Source: Verrucomicrobiota bacterium | GTDB lineage: Bacteria > Verrucomicrobiota > Verrucomicrobiia > Opitutales > UBA953 | Assembly: GCA_026397955.1 (NCBI GenBank) | Contig: JAPLTV010000024.1 | Location: 1 to 46,855, forward strand | Direction: 5' to 3' | Length of the DNA: 46,855 nucleotides | Shown: piece after piece, positions 35,816 to 46,855 of the stretch | Position numbering within the stretch: position 1 is the first letter of the stretch | How the letters are laid out: each line of letters starts with the position of its first letter | The notes under the pieces: model-generated | Seen by the model: only the letters and a program-made list of their open reading frames with translations | What the model was told of the DNA's origin: nothing | Databases searched by the model: none | Made by a program: the position numbers and the translations under genes

Positions 35816-37750
35816 ATGCGTCACTCTCTCTTCAGTCTCTTCGGTTGGTGTGCATTGACCGTGCTGGGCTTCGCCCAAGCACCCCCGCCCGGCGCGACCG
35901 TCAACACCAGCGGTACCGCCGGTGATTACAAGAGCTCCACCGCCGAAGGCGGCGCCGACCGAATCTTTAACGTCAACAGCGACTCCGTGGACATGGAGAA
36001 CGGCACCATGCAGTGGAAGGGCACCACGATGAACCTCGGCAACTCCCGCGCCGTCCGCGCCCGTTTCGAACGCTACCTCGCCGCCCCGACCGACAGCGGC
36101 GACATGAAGCGCTACGTGGCCGTCCTCGAGCAGATTCAATTGCTGCTTTCGCCGCAGTCCATCAACCAAGACAATTATTACCGCAACCAGCAGGAGGCCT
36201 TCAATCTCCTCTTCAAGGCTGCGGAGTTTGACATCGATGCGGGCAGCTCCCTGACCATCGCCTCCCAAGTTCAGAAAATCTGGGTGATGAAGCGGGAGTT
36301 CAATCAGATCGAGATTACCAAGAACCAGCTCGAGACCCTCCGCAAGGTCCAGGAAGGAATCGTCATCAACCGCGCCGACAATATCGAGGCGGCCAACGAC
36401 TCCCGTTCGGCGTCGGCCACCAAGGCCAAGCCGCTCGGCAAGTCTTCCTCCGGCACGACCGAGCTCGGCTACAAGGTCAAGGATGAGGCTCGCACCCAGG
36501 CTGAGATCCTCGCCAAGAACGCGGAGATGACCGCGCTCGGTCTCAAGTCGAAGATCGAATTCCAGTCCCAGATGGTCTCCTTCCTGATGGCTCGCCGCTA
36601 CCGCCATTCCCTGATCACCAGCTCGTTCTATCGCGTGCTCTTCAAGGGTGGCAGCCAGAACATCGTCGTCGGCGCCAAGGAAGTGAAGGAGTTCTTCCCG
36701 ATCTCCGACTTCGTGCCGACGCTCGAGTCGTTCGACATGCTTTCCCGTGAGGCGATCAAGGACACGACCAAGGGTATGCAGACCGTCGACGACCTGGTGA
36801 AGCAGGGTGAGCTCTACGGCGCCTTCGAGCGTCTGCAGGAGACGTTCTTCCTCGGCGAATTCGAACCCATCGTGATGTCCTACCCGCAGGAGAAGAAGCG
36901 CGAGATGCTCGCCCTCTGGAAGGACCTGCGCGAGCTGCAGCGTCTCGGCGACGAGCATGACCTCGGCAGCGTCGAAGGCTACGTTAACAAGGTCCGCGGC
37001 CGCGCCCGCGACTTCCCGGGCGCCCCGATCCTCTCCAAAGTCACCAACGCGATCAATGCGTCGAACATGTCGCTGCTCTCCGCCAAATCCGCCGCCTTGG
37101 CCGGCGACAACGCCAAGGCCGAGGCCGCCCTCGAGCGCGCCGCCAAGATCTGGCCGCAGAATCCCGGCGTGAAGGATTTCGCGACCCAGGTGGTCAGCCG
37201 CCAGGACACCATGGCCCAGATGGTCCCGCAATTCGACCGCCTATTCGCCGACGCGAAATGGAGAGATATTTATAACAACAAGGTTCCTTTCGGGCTGGCC
37301 CTCGCCCAGGACAAGGAGCGTTCCGCGAAGCTCCTCAAGGTCATCGCGCGAATCGGAGAGCTCGATTTCAAGATCCAGAAAGCCAGCGTGCTGTTCACGG
37401 AAAACAACCCTTATCTCGCCTGGGATATCATCGTGGACGCCTATAAGTCCGAATCGGACGACCTCGTGCTGGCCAAGACGCGCGCGGACATCTCCTCTCG
37501 CGTCGGCGTTTACTCCGGCCTGATCGATACCGCCGAGAAGCTCGAGAAAGACGGCGCCGAAGCGGCCGCGCTCACTGCTTGGCTGGCGGCTCAGGACCTT
37601 AACCCGCCTTCGACCATCTGTGGCGCCGCGGTCAAGCGTCTTGCGAAGTCCGTGGCTGAAAGCGCCGTGATCCGCGCGACGGGTGCAGTGCCTGCTCCGC
37701 CGGCCGCGCCGGCCGCTGGTGACGACGTGCCGGTGCCGCCGAAGAAGTAA
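35816..37750 (+). CDS. Large exported alpha-helical protein of unknown function
   Basis: A 644-residue product with a Sec signal peptide ending at LGFAQA. The mature sequence is mostly helical and charged, with TPR-like repeats toward the C-terminus (ALAGDNAKAEAALERAAKIWP at about 430-450, then further helix pairs). A low-complexity tail, Pro/Ala-rich ending VPVPPKK, closes it. Tyr/Gln/Asn-rich helices precede residue 200. The ATG at 35816 was chosen for the signal peptide. I recognise no named family; a periplasmic scaffolding or assembly role is a guess from the helical repeats. The stop lies 3 bases from the stop of the convergent MBL gene. Confidence 0.75.
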   Translation: MRHSLFSLFGWCALTVLGFAQAPPPGATVNTSGTAGDYKSSTAEGGADRIFNVNSDSVDMENGTMQWKGTTMNLGNSRAVRARFERYLAAPTDSGDMKRYVAVLEQIQLLLSPQSINQDNYYRNQQEAFNLLFKAAEFDIDAGSSLTIASQVQKIWVMKREFNQIEITKNQLETLRKVQEGIVINRADNIEAANDSRSASATKAKPLGKSSSGTTELGYKVKDEARTQAEILAKNAEMTALGLKSKIEFQSQMVSFLMARRYRHSLITSSFYRVLFKGGSQNIVVGAKEVKEFFPISDFVPTLESFDMLSREAIKDTTKGMQTVDDLVKQGELYGAFERLQETFFLGEFEPIVMSYPQEKKREMLALWKDLRELQRLGDEHDLGSVEGYVNKVRGRARDFPGAPILSKVTNAINASNMSLLSAKSAALAGDNAKAEAALERAAKIWPQNPGVKDFATQVVSRQDTMAQMVPQFDRLFADAKWRDIYNNKVPFGLALAQDKERSAKLLKVIARIGELDFKIQKASVLFTENNPYLAWDIIVDAYKSESDDLVLAKTRADISSRVGVYSGLIDTAEKLEKDGAEAAALTAWLAAQDLNPPSTICGAAVKRLAKSVAESAVIRATGAVPAPPAAPAAGDDVPVPPKK

Positions 37751-37753
37751 GCC

Positions 37754-38548
37754 TTACCAGAGGCTGACCGGATTATCTTCTAGAGGATCGACCACCGTGA
37801 TGCGGAGGTCGGTCTTCCGGTCGCGCACTTCGTTCATCAGGGCGTCGACAATAATGGTGCGGTTACACTCCTTGCTCAGGTGGCCGAGGTAGAGCTCCGT
37901 CGTCTGCCATTCGCGCAGGCCGAGGAGGAGGTCTTTCGTCTGGACGTTGGAGAGGTGGCCGAAGTTGCCGCGGATGCGCTGCTTGAGCGAGGCCGGGCGC
38001 GTGGAGAGGTCGAGCATCTCGTCGTCGTAGTTCGCTTCGAGCACGAGGATGTCGGCCAACGAGACGTGGTGCTTCACGACGGAGGTGGCGTGGCCGAGGT
38101 CGGTCAGCCAGGTCAGTCGCTTGGCGGGGCGGGCGTCTTCGGCGGGCAGGTCGAAGGCGAAGCCGACCGGATCGGCGGCGTCATGCGGGATGGGGATCGA
38201 GGTCACCTGGATCCCGCGGAACTCGAAGGTCGTGCCGGTCTCGAAGAGCTGCCAGTCCGGCTGCGACTTCAGCGAATCCTTGATGCGACGGGCCGTCTCG
38301 CGGTTGGCGAAGACTTTCAGCGAAGGATTCTGGCGGAGCAGGGCAGGGAGGCCGACGCAGTGGTCGGAGTGTTCGTGGGTGATGAAGACCGCGTCGAGGG
38401 CGCGCGCCTCGATGCCGAGCTTCTGCAGCGAAGCCTCGAGGCGGGGCCCTTGGAAGCCCGCGTCGAGCATCATGCGCGTGCCGCCCGCTTCCAGCAGGGA
38501 GCAGTTGCCGGAGCTGCTCGTGCCGAGGATGTGGAAGGCGAAGGCCAT
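37754..38548 (-). CDS. MBL-fold metallo-hydrolase (YycJ/WalJ-like)
   Basis: A 264-residue metallo-beta-lactamase-fold protein. It begins FHILGTSSSGNCSLLEAG, typical of the YycJ/WalJ group, followed by the metal motif HEHSDH (H58, H60, D62, H63), FANRETARRI and LTDLGH. In Bacillus, YycJ/WalJ acts on DNA and affects cell wall coordination; here only a metal-dependent hydrolase can be stated. The ATG at 38548 was chosen over one at 38587. It is divergent from glgC with 103 bases between. Confidence 0.88.
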   Translation of the reverse strand: MAFAFHILGTSSSGNCSLLEAGGTRMMLDAGFQGPRLEASLQKLGIEARALDAVFITHEHSDHCVGLPALLRQNPSLKVFANRETARRIKDSLKSQPDWQLFETGTTFEFRGIQVTSIPIPHDAADPVGFAFDLPAEDARPAKRLTWLTDLGHATSVVKHHVSLADILVLEANYDDEMLDLSTRPASLKQRIRGNFGHLSNVQTKDLLLGLREWQTTELYLGHLSKECNRTIIVDALMNEVRDRKTDLRITVVDPLEDNPVSLW

Positions 38549-38651
38549 GCGGAAGGCGATGCAACCCCGTCGCCGTGTCGCCTTCAAGCCGCCATTCGCC
38601 CTTTTCCGCTTGAGGGCGAGGGCGACCGGAGGGAAGGTAGGTCATCCCGCC

Positions 38652-39947
38652 ATGCCTTCCCTCCCTCGCGTCATCAGCATCATCATGGGGGGCGGTCGTG
38701 GCTCCCGCCTCTATCCCCTGACCAAGGACCGCTGCAAGCCGGCCGTCCCGCTGGCCAGCAACTACCGTCTGGTCGACATCCCGATCAGCAACTGCCTCAA
38801 CTCCGGCTTCAACCAAATCTTCGTCCTGACGCAGTTCAATACGGCGTCCCTCCACAAGCATATCCAGCAGACGTATAAGTTCGACGGTTTCGGCCGCGGC
38901 TTCGTCGACATCCTCGCCGCCGAGCAGACCGGCGACAAGGAATCTTGGTATCAGGGCACGGCCGACGCGGTCCGCCAGAACCTCCATCACTACAACCTGA
39001 AGGACGAGGACTTGGTGCTCATCCTTTCCGGCGACCAGCTCTACCGCCTCGATTTCGACGAGCTCGCCCGCCAGCACATGGAGAACGCGGCCGACGTCAC
39101 GATCGCCGCCAAGGCGATGCCTTCCGACCAGGTGAGCGCCCTCGGCGTCATGCGCGTCAACGCCGACCTCCGCGTCGTGGAGTTCGTCGAGAAGCCGAAG
39201 GATCCGGCGGTCATCTCTTCCCTTGTCCTCGGCGGTAACGCCCGAGCACGCCTGTCCGATAAGTCCGACAAGCCCTACTGCCTGGCCTCGATGGGCATCT
39301 ATCTCTTCTCCGGCAAGGTCATGCGCGAGGCGCTGGCTGACCCGGCCCAGACCGACTTCGGTAAGGAAGTCATCCCCGGCCTGCTCGCCTCGAAGCGCAT
39401 GATGGCCTATGTCTTCGACGGCTATTGGGAAGATATCGGTACCGTGGGTTCCTTCTGGGAGTGCAACCTGACCCTCACCGACCCGGTGCCCCCGTTCGAT
39501 TTCTTCGACGGCCAGAATCCGGTCTACACCCACGCCCGCTACCTGCCTCCGGCTAAGCTCAACGGCGCCCGCTCGCACCGCGTCCTCATGGCTGACGGCG
39601 CGATCGTGGATGACTCCGAGCTGAGCCGCTGCGTTATCGGCGTCCGTTCCGTGATCCGCGGCGGCTCCCGCCTCGAGAACGTGGTCATGATGGGTGCCGA
39701 CTCGTTCGAGCGCCCCCACGATCTCGCCAAGAACAACTCCCTCGGTCGACCGGATGTCGGCGTCGGCCCCAACTGCCTCATCCGCAACGCCATCATCGAC
39801 AAGAACGCGCGTATTGGCGCGGGCTGTCGCCTCGCTCCCACTGGCCTGCCTGAGAAGTGGGAGACCGACGCCTTGTTCGTCCGTGACGGCGTGATCGTCG
39901 TTAAGAAGGGCGCCATCGTTCCTCCCGGGACGATCGTCGGGGAATGA
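38652..39947 (+). CDS. glgC: Glucose-1-phosphate adenylyltransferase
   Basis: GlgC makes ADP-glucose from ATP and glucose-1-phosphate, the committed step of bacterial glycogen synthesis. The 431-residue protein starts with GGGRGSRLYPLT (13-24) and then LVDIPISNCLNSG; SGDQLYRLDF and FDGYWEDIGT follow. A C-terminal beta-helix ends with GTIVGE. The ATG at 38652 is the first that fits the family. Its stop overlaps the start of a membrane-protein gene (ATGA), so the two are translationally coupled. No glgA or glgB is nearby. Confidence 0.96.
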   Translation: MPSLPRVISIIMGGGRGSRLYPLTKDRCKPAVPLASNYRLVDIPISNCLNSGFNQIFVLTQFNTASLHKHIQQTYKFDGFGRGFVDILAAEQTGDKESWYQGTADAVRQNLHHYNLKDEDLVLILSGDQLYRLDFDELARQHMENAADVTIAAKAMPSDQVSALGVMRVNADLRVVEFVEKPKDPAVISSLVLGGNARARLSDKSDKPYCLASMGIYLFSGKVMREALADPAQTDFGKEVIPGLLASKRMMAYVFDGYWEDIGTVGSFWECNLTLTDPVPPFDFFDGQNPVYTHARYLPPAKLNGARSHRVLMADGAIVDDSELSRCVIGVRSVIRGGSRLENVVMMGADSFERPHDLAKNNSLGRPDVGVGPNCLIRNAIIDKNARIGAGCRLAPTGLPEKWETDALFVRDGVIVVKKGAIVPPGTIVGE

Positions 39948-41005
39948 AGACCTACGCCCGGACCTACTGGTTTACCTGGGCGTTCCTCGTGGTCGCCGCC
40001 GCCCTCACGGGCGTGGCCTCGTTGAAGGATGCCTTCTTCGGTGGGTTATTCGCGGCGCTGCTGTCGGCCTTACTTACTAAGGTCTACGAGCGCAGCGGTC
40101 CTCGTTACGCTCCGCTGATTGGCGCTACCGCCGGCACTCTCTGGGTCGTCGCGATGTTCTTCCGGATCCGCTGGTTCGGCTACCCCGAAGAATTCGCGAT
40201 GGCCCAGTGGACCTTGGGCACGGACATCTCGGTGCATGTGGCCGGTTTCGCGGGTGCGGCGTTGATGACCGCCTTGCTGGCTCGCTATGAATTCCCCAAA
40301 GCGCTCGGCGGAGGCCTGCTGCTCGCCGCAGCCATGACGGTCGTGCCTTACGGCGTCATCGCCTGGATCGACTATCGTGTGGCTGGCCCCATCGATCTCG
40401 TGGTACTCGTTTCGGCGGAGGCGGCTGTCGACGAAGGTCCGATTCGTCGGGTCGGCTCGGTGCAGGCGAACCTGACGCCCTCGGAAATCTTCTTCCTGAA
40501 GGAACGGATGCTCGTCGTCGAGGGTCCTGGCGGCACCGAAGCGGTCGATGAGCAGGGGCGCCGATATTGGCCGCTGGTTCGTCGTCGACTCATCTACCCC
40601 GGTAATCCCGGCGGACCGGTCCGCACCGTCTTACTTATTTTGCCCCCTGGGTTGTCATCTGCTGAGACGTGGAGCGTGCCGGTGCACCAAGACCCGAAAG
40701 GTCTGGCGCTCGTGACCCTCGGTGCTCGTAAGGATATCAAGTTCTCGGGCGGAGCGGCCAGCCAAGCGGTCCGCCTCGACGTGTCCTTGACGGTCAAATC
40801 GAAGGAAAGCGACATCACCTACCAGAACCTGCAGGTCGAAACCTTCCGCAAGTCTCCGGTCGGCGATCTCTATGCGAGCGTCCTAACCCAGGGCATCGCG
40901 GCGGCATTCCCGACGACCTTAGTCGACCCCAAGCCGCCAGCTAAGTCGGAAGAGAAGGCCAAGCCGCGGCGGCCGAACTTCGGCAACGTCCCGGCGGCCA
41001 AGTAG
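39944..41005 (+). CDS. Membrane protein of unknown function, coupled to glgC
   Basis: A 353-residue product starting inside the glgC stop (ATGA overlap). Hydrophobic spans at about 8-27, 31-48, 57-75, 92-112 and 117-140 indicate four or five membrane helices. Residues from about 145 are soluble and beta-rich: DLVVLVSAEAAVDEGPIR, YPGNPGGPVRTVLLILPPG, VRLDVSLTVKSKESDITYQ. A Lys/Pro-rich tail follows. I recognise no family. Coupling suggests co-expression with glycogen synthesis but does not prove a shared function. Its stop is 6 bases from the stop of the convergent ABC exporter. Confidence 0.75.
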   Translation: MKTYARTYWFTWAFLVVAAALTGVASLKDAFFGGLFAALLSALLTKVYERSGPRYAPLIGATAGTLWVVAMFFRIRWFGYPEEFAMAQWTLGTDISVHVAGFAGAALMTALLARYEFPKALGGGLLLAAAMTVVPYGVIAWIDYRVAGPIDLVVLVSAEAAVDEGPIRRVGSVQANLTPSEIFFLKERMLVVEGPGGTEAVDEQGRRYWPLVRRRLIYPGNPGGPVRTVLLILPPGLSSAETWSVPVHQDPKGLALVTLGARKDIKFSGGAASQAVRLDVSLTVKSKESDITYQNLQVETFRKSPVGDLYASVLTQGIAAAFPTTLVDPKPPAKSEEKAKPRRPNFGNVPAAK

Positions 41006-41011
41006 GCGCCC

Positions 41012-42816
41012 TCAGGTCGTCGAGCTCAGGAAGTCGCGGTGCAATCCCGCGTAGGCACCTTGCAGTGCGAGCAGTTGGTCGTGCGTGCCGCGTTCGACGA
41101 TGCGGCCTTCGTTGAGGACGATGACGCAGTCGGCCCGGCGGATGGTGCTGAGGCGGTGGGCGACCACGAAGCTGGTGCGACCCTTCATGAGGCGGGCGAG
41201 GGCGACCTGCAGCCGGGCCTCGGTGAGCGTGTCGACCGCGCTGGTGGCTTCGTCGAGCACGAGGATGCGCGGATTGGCCAACAGGGCCCGTGCGAAGGCG
41301 ACCAGCTGCTGCTGGCCCATCGAGAGCCCACGACCCTTCTCGGAGCATGGCGTGTGGATGCCGGCCGGGAGGTCTTCGATCAGGTCGAGGCAGTCGAGGT
41401 CACGGAAGGCCTGCCGGATCTCCTCGTCGGTCGCGTCGGGGCGGGCCGATTTCACGTTCTCGGCGATCGTGCCCGCGAAGAGGAAGTTCTGTTGGAAGAC
41501 GAAGCCCATCTGGCGGCGCAAGGTCTCCTGGCGGACGTCGGCGAGGTCATGGCCGTCGACGAGCACCTGGCCGCTGAGCGGCAACTGGAACTTCGCCAGT
41601 AGGCCGACGATGGTGGATTTGCCTGAGCCCGTGTGTCCCACGAGTGCGATGACCTGTCCTGGCTGCGCGACGAAAGAGATGCCATGGAGGACGGGACGGT
41701 CCTGGATATAGGCGAAGTGGATGTCACGGAACTCCACGTGGCCTTGGAGCGGCGGACATTCCGTGGCGGTCGGCTTGTCGGTCCAGGCGGGCGGGGTGTC
41801 GAGCAGGCGGAAATAGCGTTCGGCACCGGCCATCGCGAGGGTGGCTTCGGAGAGCTGCGTCCCGATGATCGTGATGGGCGAGAAGAACAGGTCGGCCAGG
41901 AAGAAGAAGGTCACGAGATCGCCGAGGCCTGTGCCGGTGCCGGAGAGCGCCGCCCAGCCGCCGACGCCGATGAGCGCGGCCATGAAGCCTTGGGCGTTGA
42001 GTTCGAGCAGCGGCAGGTAGAGCGCCGTGAGGCTCGCCGTCTTCACGACGTTACCGGCGAGGCTGCGGACGAGACGGGTGAAGATGCCGGCGTTGGTGTC
42101 CTCGCGCGCGAAGCCCTGCGTCACGCGGATGCCCTGGACCGTCTCCGCCAGCGCGGAGGTCACGCGCGAGAAGGTCTCCTGCTGGACGCGCGAGGCGTGC
42201 AGGATCTTGCCGCGGAAGAAGCCGTGCACGAGCAGGAGGCAGGGCACGATGGCCAGTAGGACGAGGAATAGCTGCGGATTGGCGAGCAGCATGAGCGCGG
42301 CCGCGCAGCTCATCTGGCCCAACGAGACGAAGGTGATGAAGAAGTTATTCTGGATCCCGTTACGCATCGCCTCGATGTCCGAGATCATGCGACTGATCAG
42401 GCTGCCGTGGCGGCGGGCATGGAAGAAGGACAGCGGCTGCGTGAGCAGGTGAGCCATCAGCTTATCGCGCAGGTCGCGGAGGACGTTCTCGCCGATTTGG
42501 TGGGCGAGGCGGATGCGCCAGTAGAGGGCGACATCGGCGACGATGAAGAAGACCGTGAACAGGGCGAGCGCGCGGAAGGTCGCCGGGCCGTCGCCGGTCG
42601 TCACGGGACCCTTGATGATATACCCGACCAGCCAGGCGAGGCCGGGCAGCGCCATCGCGCGGAAGACGCAGAGGCAGAGCAGGGTGTTGCGTTGCAGGCG
42701 ATGCGGGCTGGTGAAGGCGAGGAGGCGGGCGATGGTCGACCAGCGCAGCGGCAGGCGATCCGGCTCCTCTTCGTCGGGGCGGATGCGTCGGACTGCAATC
42801 TCGAGGCGATCTTTGC

Positions 42817-42820
<4 letters not shown>
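41012..42820 (-). CDS. ABC exporter half, subunit with canonical Walker B
   Basis: A 602-residue type IV exporter half: six membrane helices in residues 1-330 followed by an ATPase. Walker A is GHTGSGKST near 394. Walker B VLDEATSAVD has the catalytic Glu, but the signature reads LSMGQQ instead of LSGGQ. Its ATG overlaps the stop of the upstream exporter gene by four bases. The pair resembles heterodimeric exporters such as TM287/288, in which one nucleotide site is degenerate. The likely roles are drug or lipid export; no substrate is indicated. Confidence 0.9.
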
Positions 42821-44646
<1,826 letters not shown>

Positions 44647-44668
44647 GCGCGTCAGGGCGCAGGCGGGC

Positions 44669-45538
44669 TTAGCGGATCATCTGGCCTTCCCGCGAAGCCT
44701 TCTTGCGGAATTCCGCGAGGATGCTGGCGGTGATGGGGCCGGGCTTGCCGGTGCCGATCTTGCGGGCGTCGACTTCGATGACGGGGATGACCTCGGCGGC
44801 GGTGCCGGTGAGGAAGCACTCGTCGGCGTTCCAGACGTCGTAGCGCGTGATGTTTGTCTCGACGGTGGGGATCTTGAGGGCGGCGGCGATCTCGAGGGCG
44901 ACCTGACGGGTGATACCGACGAGGGCGCCGGCGTGGGAGGCCGGGGTGATGAGGCGACCCTTGTGGATGAGGAAGACGTTGTCGCCGCTGCACTCTGCGA
45001 CGTACCCCTGCTCATTGAGCATGAGGCACTCGTGGAAGCCGTGCTGCTGGGCTTCCATCTTCGCCATGATGTTGTTCAGGTAGTTGAGAGACTTGATCAT
45101 CGGCGGCAGGGCGGCCGGGCTGATGCGGCGCGTCGGTGCGGTGATGATGCGCATGCCCGTAGCGTAGAGCTCCTCGGGGTAGAGCTTGATGGTGTCGGCG
45201 ATGCAGACGATCGAAGGCTTCGGGCAGTTCTTCGGCGAGAGGCCGAGGTCGCCGAAGCCGCGGGAGACCACGAGGCGGATGTAGCCGTCGGTCAGGTTAT
45301 TGCGGCGGCAGGATTCGCAGACAATCTCCGCGATCTCCTTGCGGGACCAGGGCATCTCGAGGCAGAGGGCCTTGGCGGACATCTCGAGGCGCTCAAGGTG
45401 TTCGTCCAGGCGGAAGACGCAGCCTTGGTAGAGGCGGATGCCTTCGAAGATGCCGTCACCATAGAGGAAGCCGTGGTCGAAGACCGAGATCTTGGCCTCG
45501 GCCTTGGGGTAGAACTTGCCGTCGATGTAGACTTCCAT
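44669..45538 (-). CDS. ilvE: Branched-chain amino-acid aminotransferase-like (PLP class IV)
   Basis: A 289-residue fold-type IV PLP enzyme. Opening sequence is MEVYIDGKFY, then ISVFDHGFLYGDGIFEGI; the PLP Lys is K149 in MIKSLNYLNN. GYVAECSGDNVFLI and DECFLTGTAAEVIPV are also characteristic. It most resembles IlvE, making Leu, Ile or Val from their keto acids, which would fit the leuCD genes 17 kb away. D-amino-acid and aminodeoxychorismate lyase relatives share the fold, so specificity is inferred. It starts 80 bases after the adenylating-enzyme gene. Confidence 0.9.
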   Translation of the reverse strand: MEVYIDGKFYPKAEAKISVFDHGFLYGDGIFEGIRLYQGCVFRLDEHLERLEMSAKALCLEMPWSRKEIAEIVCESCRRNNLTDGYIRLVVSRGFGDLGLSPKNCPKPSIVCIADTIKLYPEELYATGMRIITAPTRRISPAALPPMIKSLNYLNNIMAKMEAQQHGFHECLMLNEQGYVAECSGDNVFLIHKGRLITPASHAGALVGITRQVALEIAAALKIPTVETNITRYDVWNADECFLTGTAAEVIPVIEVDARKIGTGKPGPITASILAEFRKKASREGQMIR

Positions 45539-45618
45539 GGTGGTGAAAAGGCCAAGTTGGCGGGTGAGGGCAGGTTTTTCCAGCCCGAAAGGTCCTTTAA
45601 GGGCGGCAATCTCCTCGT

Positions 45619-46851
45619 TCAGGCCGCTTCGCGGACCGTCAGGCGGAATTTACCCGAATCCTCGGGGGCGATCAGGCCGACGGACTCTGCGGTGACGGAG
45701 GCGCCCAAGAGGCGGCTGAGTTCGGCCGCCAGCTTAGCTTGGGCTGAGTTCAGGGTGTCGCCTTCGGTTGCGGGCAACAGGAAGAGGTGGGCCGAGCCGT
45801 CGGGCTTCTGGCGAAGCTGGTAGTGGGCGATGCCTTTGATCCCAACGAAAACTTGGTCGATCATGCGCGTGGTCAGCAAGCGTCCATCGGCGCCGCGCAG
45901 GGCGTCGCGCTTACGACCATGCACGCGATAACCGTCCGGGGTCCGTTCGACGAAGTCGCCGATTTCGTAACGGAGGAGAGGTAGATAAGGATTCGTGAGC
46001 GTCGTGACGAGAAGTTCGCCGATGCCTTCGCCTGCGGTGCTCTCGAGCATTGCCGTCTGTTCGCTGGGCAGCATCGCGCCTTCATGTTCGACGAGCAGGT
46101 GCCCCGTCTCGCTGGAACCGTAGAGATTGATCACCGGCACGCCGAAGACGCGTTCCATGATCGAGCGGTGGACGACGCTGGTGTATTCGTAACTCGTCAG
46201 GATGAAGCGCAGCGAAGGGAAGCGCAGTCCATGCCGCTCGCAGTGAAGGGCGAACCAGGCACCGTGCACCGGATCGACGTCGAGGAAGATGGGCGCCCAG
46301 TCGGCGACTTCCTTGGCCATGCCGGCGAGTTTCTCTTCTCCGAGTGTAAACGGAATACGCGCCTGATTGACGTAGAGACTGTCGCCGAGGGTGCGTTGTT
46401 CGAGGTTGAGCCAGCGGTTGAAGCAACTGACCCCGCTGCAGCCCGGCGTCGTGAGGACGGCGCGTCGTAGGGTCGGGCTGTTCCCGAAGAGCTCGGCAAG
46501 GAGGGGATTGCGCACCAAGGCGCGGCGTTCTTGTTCGGCCCACCAAGTCTTACCGAAGACCACGCGGACGCTGGCACCCGAGGTGCCCGAGGTACTTTCC
46601 TCTTCGATCAGGCCGCGGGCGAGAAGTGCCTTGAGGTCCATGCCAGCAGGCAGGAATCCTTCGGGCGAATGTTCGCGGAGCTGGCTTTTGGTGATCTGCG
46701 GCAGGTCGGTGAGTCGCGAAGAGGCGAGGGCGAACGCGGCCTGCCATTCCGTCGTGGCGTAGAAGGGCACCGTCAACGTCTGCCGGATGGCCGTCTCCAG
46801 GCATGCCGACCCGTCACGAGACAGGGCGGAAGGCATGGACGAATTCGACAT
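45619..46851 (-). CDS. PaaK/CapK-like adenylate-forming enzyme
   Basis: A 410-residue protein of the phenylacetate-CoA ligase/CapK superfamily. The phosphate-binding loop reads STSGTSGAS (86-94). LYGSSETGHLL is the A5-type motif, followed by RYEIGDF and YRVHGRKRD near the C-terminus. Such enzymes activate a carboxylate as an acyl adenylate and may pass it to CoA or to a polymer. It is close to the minimum length for the family. The ATG at 46851 sits 4 bases from the window edge, so a start farther upstream is possible. The substrate is unknown. Confidence 0.82.
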   Translation of the reverse strand: MSNSSMPSALSRDGSACLETAIRQTLTVPFYATTEWQAAFALASSRLTDLPQITKSQLREHSPEGFLPAGMDLKALLARGLIEEESTSGTSGASVRVVFGKTWWAEQERRALVRNPLLAELFGNSPTLRRAVLTTPGCSGVSCFNRWLNLEQRTLGDSLYVNQARIPFTLGEEKLAGMAKEVADWAPIFLDVDPVHGAWFALHCERHGLRFPSLRFILTSYEYTSVVHRSIMERVFGVPVINLYGSSETGHLLVEHEGAMLPSEQTAMLESTAGEGIGELLVTTLTNPYLPLLRYEIGDFVERTPDGYRVHGRKRDALRGADGRLLTTRMIDQVFVGIKGIAHYQLRQKPDGSAHLFLLPATEGDTLNSAQAKLAAELSRLLGASVTAESVGLIAPEDSGKFRLTVREAA

Positions 46852-46855
46852 GCTT

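Noticed and set aside
35336-37231. Long open frame (631 codons) on the minus strand
   Set aside because: It is antisense to the 131- and 644-residue genes. The plus-strand frame has a signal peptide and helical repeats; the antisense frame is Gly/Val/Glu/His-rich noise.

Overview
The window looks like a piece of a high-GC chromosome from the Planctomycetota-Verrucomicrobiota group, most likely Verrucomicrobiota and perhaps class Opitutia. Three observations support this. There is a secreted DUF1592-type cytochrome next to a Tat-exported DUF1552 protein, together with a sulfatase, a ThuA-like protein, a Gfo/Idh/MocA oxidoreductase and an M60 peptidase. Almost every start codon lacks a Shine-Dalgarno sequence and is preceded by a pyrimidine-rich leader. 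Composition is even throughout, with no insertion sequence, prophage, CRISPR array or rRNA. The phylum call is inference and was not tested by phylogeny.

Layout. 1-5051 (minus): a DapF-like protein, a SWIM/SNF2 helicase, tatC and the start of a secreted protein. 5149-8396 (plus): an exported sulfatase, a sugar oxidoreductase and gluconokinase. 8453-11072 (minus): a ThuA-like secreted protein and a YifB/ComM AAA+ protein. 11208-15046 (plus): the DUF1592/DUF1552 pair. 15059-17635 (minus): a beta-propeller/phosphoesterase. 17771-20691 (plus): a nagB-nagA-amidohydrolase operon. 20695-25358 (minus): a two-gene phosphotransacetylase, an M60 peptidase and purU. 25518-27851 (plus): leuC, a 96-codon gene, leuD. 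27921-31943 (minus): pyrH, frr, sucC, sucD and a GYF/TM2 membrane protein. 32036-32106: tRNA-Gln. 32184-33544 (minus): efp and a secreted unknown. 33592-37750 (plus): an ABCG-like transporter and two exported unknowns. 37754-38548 (minus): an MBL-fold hydrolase. 38652-41005 (plus): glgC and a coupled membrane protein. 41012-46851 (minus): a heterodimeric ABC exporter, an IlvE-type aminotransferase and a PaaK-like adenylating enzyme.

Most genes are housekeeping metabolism (lysine/peptidoglycan, leucine, acetate, TCA, nucleotide, glycogen, translation) mixed with a polysaccharide-degrading, secretory lifestyle. The Tat translocase gene and a clear Tat substrate (DUF1552) occur in the same window.

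The most notable signals are altered key residues in otherwise well-conserved enzymes. The DapF homologue has serine at both catalytic cysteine positions. EF-P has Asn at position 34, where a modified Lys or Arg is usual. The NagB homologue lacks two of the acidic active-site residues. Phosphotransacetylase is split into two genes. A four-cysteine small protein is translationally coupled between leuC and leuD. TatC has an enlarged first periplasmic loop and a polyacidic tail. No stretch longer than 300 bases lacks a gene.
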